From Azospirillum lipoferum 4B (lineage in GTDB: Bacteria; Pseudomonadota; Alphaproteobacteria; Azospirillales; Azospirillaceae): a DNA stretch of 64,000 nt. Positions 61,555 to 64,000 of the stretch are shown here, piece by piece; position 1 is the stretch's first letter; every line of letters begins with the position of its first letter. Both the position numbers and the translations under genes were made by a program. Below the pieces are notes generated by a model. The model saw only the letters and a program-made list of their open reading frames with translations, was not told the DNA's origin and did not search any database. The stretch lies in NCBI RefSeq assembly GCF_000283655.1, contig NC_016622.1:1-64000 (forward strand), written 5' to 3'.

Positions 61555-62098
61555 TCCCAGACAGTTCCGCCGGAGCCCGTTCCGGCAGACCATGGCACGG
61601 GGGCTGGTCGCCCTCGCGCTCGGTCTGTCCGCCATATCCCTCTCGGGCTGTGGTTTCCAGCCGCTCTATGGCGGCAAGGGCGTCGGGGCCGCGGCGGCGG
61701 ACCGGCTGATGGAGGTCGACATCGCGTCGATCCCCGACCGGGAAGGGCAGAAGCTCCGCAACCTGCTGATCGACAACTTCTATCCGTCGGAGCGGCCGAG
61801 CAATCCGCGCTATCGGTTGGACGTGGCGTTGTCGGCCTCGGAGCAGAAGCTGGCCCTGCAGAAGGATGCCACCGCGGTGCGCGCCCAGCTGCTGGTCAAC
61901 GCGCCCTATCGGCTGACCGACACCCGGACGGGGCAGGTGGTGTTCCAGTCCAGCTCCCGGTCGATGATCAGCTACAACACGCTGGAGCAGCATTACGCTG
62001 CCATCGTGACGGTGCAGAGCGCCTATGACCGGGCGCTGGAGGACATCTCCAACGACATCACCACCCGCGTCGCCATGTATCTCGGCCGCGGGTCCTGA
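61541..62098 (+). CDS. lptE: LPS-assembly lipoprotein LptE
   Basis: 185 residues. The signal peptide ends in LSGC, and GFQPLYGG follows the lipidated Cys, a standard LptE opening. It plugs LptD in the outer membrane and helps insert LPS. It starts inside the end of leuS and is followed by holA 18 bases later; the leuS-lptE-holA order is conserved in proteobacteria. Confidence 0.94.
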   Translation: MSSSDPRQFRRSPFRQTMARGLVALALGLSAISLSGCGFQPLYGGKGVGAAAADRLMEVDIASIPDREGQKLRNLLIDNFYPSERPSNPRYRLDVALSASEQKLALQKDATAVRAQLLVNAPYRLTDTRTGQVVFQSSSRSMISYNTLEQHYAAIVTVQSAYDRALEDISNDITTRVAMYLGRGS

Positions 62099-62116
62099 CC
62101 GGCGGGAGAGGTTCGG

Positions 62117-63142
62117 GTGAAGCTTCAGCCCAAGGCGATCGACGGTTTCCTGCGCAGCCCGGACCCCAAGGTCCGGGCGGTGCTGCTTTATGGCCCCGAT
62201 TCGGGCCTCGTGCGCGACCGTGCCCAGACGCTGGGCAAGACGGTGGTCACGGACCTGTCCGATCCCTTTCGGGTTGCCGAGTTCCTCGGTCGCGCGCTGG
62301 CCGACGATCCGGCGCGGCTGGCGGACGAGGCTGCGGCGATCTCCTTCACCGGCGGCCGGCGCCTGATCCGCGTCCGTGACGCCGAGGACAACAGCACGGC
62401 CGCCTTCACCGCCTTCCTGGAAAACCTGCCGCCGGGCGACAGTCTCGTCGTCGTCGAGTCGGGCGATCTGTCGGCCCGTTCCAAGCTGCGGCTTCTGTTC
62501 GAAGGCGCCGACGGCGCCGCCGCCATTCCCTGCTATGTGGAGGAGGAGGCGTCGCTTGGCCGGGTCATCGCCGACATCCTGCACGGCCATGGCCTGACCG
62601 CCGATCCCGATGCGCTGAGCTTCCTGTCCGCCAACCTCGTCGGCGACCGCATGGTCGCCCGCGGCGAGGCGGAGAAGCTGGCGCTCTATATGGGCGAAGC
62701 GAAGCGCGTGCGGCTGGAGGATGCCCAGGCCTGCATCGGCGACAGCGCCGCCCTGTCGATGGACGAGCCAGTGTGGGCGGCGGCGGAGGGCGATTTCGCC
62801 ACCCTCGACCGCTCGCTGGCGCGGCTCTTCGCCGAGGGCACCTCGCCGGTGCCGATCCTGCGCGGCGCCCAGCGCCATTTCCAGCGCCTGCAGCTGCTCT
62901 GCGCCCAGGTCGCCGCCGGCAAGTCGCCGGAGGCCGCCGTCGAGTCGCTGCGCCCGCCGGTCTTCTTCAAGCTGAAGACCCGGCTGGTCAGACAGGCCCG
63001 CCACTGGTCCCCCGGCCATGTCCGCCAGGCTCTGGAACGGCTGGTCGATGCCGAGGCCGACTGCAAGCGCACCAACATGCCGGACGAGACCCTGTGCGCC
63101 CGTGTGCTGTTCCAACTCGCCTCGCTGGGGGCGCGGCGCTGA
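62117..63142 (+). CDS. holA: DNA polymerase III delta subunit
   Basis: A 341-residue clamp-loader subunit that opens the beta clamp. VLLYGPDSGLVRDRAQTL is the degenerate nucleotide-site segment of delta, and PVPILRGAQRHFQRLQ with RQALERLVDAEADCKRT belong to the collar domain. The start is GTG 62117 after GGGAGAGG. It is third in the leuS-lptE-holA operon. Confidence 0.95.
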   Translation: MKLQPKAIDGFLRSPDPKVRAVLLYGPDSGLVRDRAQTLGKTVVTDLSDPFRVAEFLGRALADDPARLADEAAAISFTGGRRLIRVRDAEDNSTAAFTAFLENLPPGDSLVVVESGDLSARSKLRLLFEGADGAAAIPCYVEEEASLGRVIADILHGHGLTADPDALSFLSANLVGDRMVARGEAEKLALYMGEAKRVRLEDAQACIGDSAALSMDEPVWAAAEGDFATLDRSLARLFAEGTSPVPILRGAQRHFQRLQLLCAQVAAGKSPEAAVESLRPPVFFKLKTRLVRQARHWSPGHVRQALERLVDAEADCKRTNMPDETLCARVLFQLASLGARR

Positions 63143-63189
63143 AAGGGCGCTGACTTGACCATTGGGGCCGGCGCGCTATCTCGCGGGGC

Positions 63190-63720
63190 ATGAGCGACGC
63201 CAGCTATACCGCGCCACCGCCCGCCCCCTTCCGGGTCCGCTGGTGGCAACCCCTGCTGTTCTGGGTCATCGTGAACGCCTGGGGCTTCGTCGAGCGTGGC
63301 GGCCAGCCCTTCGAAGGGCATCAGCCATCGCCGCTGCAGCCGCCGGGCTGGGCGTTTCCGGTGATGTGGTTCACGCTGAACGTCTTCCAGATCTGGGGTG
63401 ACATCCGCCTGCTGGACCCGGCACGGCGCATCCGCGACCGCGGCCTGCTGATCGGGCTCCAGGCGGTGACCTGGGTGATATACGCCACTTTCAGCCTCGT
63501 CTACTTCACGCTGGGCAGTTCGATCCTCGCCGCGGCCTGGACGGTGTCCTTCTTCATCATCACGTCGATCTGCATCGCGCTGGTGGCGCGGGACGACCGC
63601 AGCATCGCGCTGATCTGGACGCCGCTGATCCTGTGGACCGGCTTTGCATCGGTCGTCGGCATCCACAACGCGCTCATCAACCCCGATCCGCTGTTCGGCA
63701 CCCCAGCCCTCTGGGGATAA
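63190..63720 (+). CDS. TspO/MBR-family membrane protein
   Basis: A 176-residue protein with about five hydrophobic helices. PPGWAFPVMWFTLNVFQIWGDIRLL matches the TspO tryptophan-rich segment, and WTPLILWTGFASVVGIHNALINP matches its last helix. TspO proteins bind porphyrins or cholesterol-like ligands and modulate tetrapyrrole responses. Similarity is partial, so function is uncertain. ATG 63190; 47 bases after holA. Confidence 0.72.
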   Translation: MSDASYTAPPPAPFRVRWWQPLLFWVIVNAWGFVERGGQPFEGHQPSPLQPPGWAFPVMWFTLNVFQIWGDIRLLDPARRIRDRGLLIGLQAVTWVIYATFSLVYFTLGSSILAAAWTVSFFIITSICIALVARDDRSIALIWTPLILWTGFASVVGIHNALINPDPLFGTPALWG

Positions 63721-63760
63721 TACCCGGATAAAAAGCTTGTGCCGAATATCACCCGGGTAT
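63720..63760. repeat. Inverted repeat after the TspO-like gene
   Basis: ATACCCGG (63720-63727) and CCGGGTAT (63753-63760) are perfect inverted arms 25 bases apart, just after the stop codon. It could be a weak terminator or a regulator site for the next gene. Confidence 0.5.
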
Positions 63761-63775
63761 AACCAGCCGGGAACG

Positions 63776-64000
63776 ATGACGCTTGCGGCGAGGGTGGACA
63801 TGGTTGGTAAAGAGGATCGCAAGGCTGCGGTGGCGGCTTACAAGGAGCGCAAGAGCGTGGTCGGCGTGTTCGCCGTGCGTTGTGCCGCTGCCGGTACGGT
63901 ATGGGTGGGCGGCGCGCCGGATCTCGACAAGATCCAGAACCGCATCTGGTTCCAGTTGAAGATGGGCGGCTGTCCGCACCGCAGCCTGCAAGCGGCATGG
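63776..64000 (+). CDS. GIY-YIG-like nuclease family protein, N-terminal part
   Basis: The gene runs off the window. From ATG 63776, or better ATG 63800 with GAGGGTGG upstream, it reads VGKEDRKAAVAAYKERKSVV, then GVFAVRCAAAGTVWVGGAPDLDKIQNRIWF and HRSLQAAW. The pattern (GVFAVRC for GIY, VWVG for YIG, N-R-W) matches small alphaproteobacterial GIY-YIG proteins. Key GIY and YIG residues are altered here (GVF, VGG), which may reduce nuclease activity. Confidence 0.75.
   Translation, partial: MTLAARVDMVGKEDRKAAVAAYKERKSVVGVFAVRCAAAGTVWVGGAPDLDKIQNRIWFQLKMGGCPHRSLQAAW

Noticed and set aside
58030-61635. 1,201-codon minus-strand frame over leuS
   Set aside because: Antisense shadow of leuS and its upstream region; no recognisable motif.

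Overview
The window is a high-GC chromosomal segment from an alphaproteobacterium, most likely Rhodospirillales and close to Azospirillum. This rests on the rpsT-dnaA order, a mitochondrial-type Suv3 helicase homologue, a Tim44-like protein, a cluster of three porins, and a TIGR01459-type HAD phosphatase. Base use is uniform except for a clearly AT-richer island at about 38.8-40.7 kb. No database search was possible, so the genus is an inference.

Layout. 0-6.5 kb: end of rpsT, dnaA, a GGEEF response regulator, and an OmpR/EnvZ-type two-component pair divergent from a Spy/CpxP-like periplasmic protein. 6.6-16.3 kb: Suv3-like helicase, S4-domain protein, Tim44-like membrane protein, two polyamine-type ABC components without permeases, and a class A penicillin-binding protein. 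Several intergenic gaps here carry related GC-rich palindromic repeats. 16.5-20.5 kb: an isolated type VI secretion trio, TssL with an OmpA domain, a short TssM, and TagF. 20.5-23.3 kb: a CRISPR array of 35 repeats and 34 spacers with no cas genes in the window. 23.8-30.5 kb: a TPR-arginine methyltransferase-like fusion, an Atg22/UMF1-type transporter, a radical SAM protein divergent from ahcY with a palindrome over the ahcY promoter, and a ccdAB toxin-antitoxin pair. 30.5-38.3 kb: a flavoprotein, several uncharacterised periplasmic proteins, a ribbon-helix-helix protein, HAD phosphatase, glycosyltransferase and alpha/beta hydrolase.

38.3-41.3 kb is the accessory spot. It holds tRNA-Ser(GGA), a repeat-rich spacer, an AT-rich two-gene cassette (HTH plus ImmA/IrrE-like metallopeptidase, then an unknown 159-residue protein) with its own operator-like inverted repeat and a strong terminal hairpin, and a frameshifted remnant of a phage terminase large subunit. 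41.4-53.9 kb: MarR regulator, FAH-family hydrolase, exonuclease III, histidine phosphatase, M15-like lipoprotein, metallo-beta-lactamase-fold enzyme, an orphan response regulator, RibA, L,D-transpeptidase and a YggS-type PLP protein. 53.9-58.1 kb: three tandem paralogous porins with near-identical promoters. 58.3-64 kb: DUF3576 lipoprotein, leuS-lptE-holA, a TspO-like membrane protein and the start of a GIY-YIG-like protein.

The best candidates for something undescribed are the AT-rich HTH-metallopeptidase/159-residue cassette beside tRNA-Ser, the bacterial TPR-PRMT fusion, and the T6SS trio with its shortened TssM. The CRISPR array is clear, but its effector type can only be guessed from the repeat.
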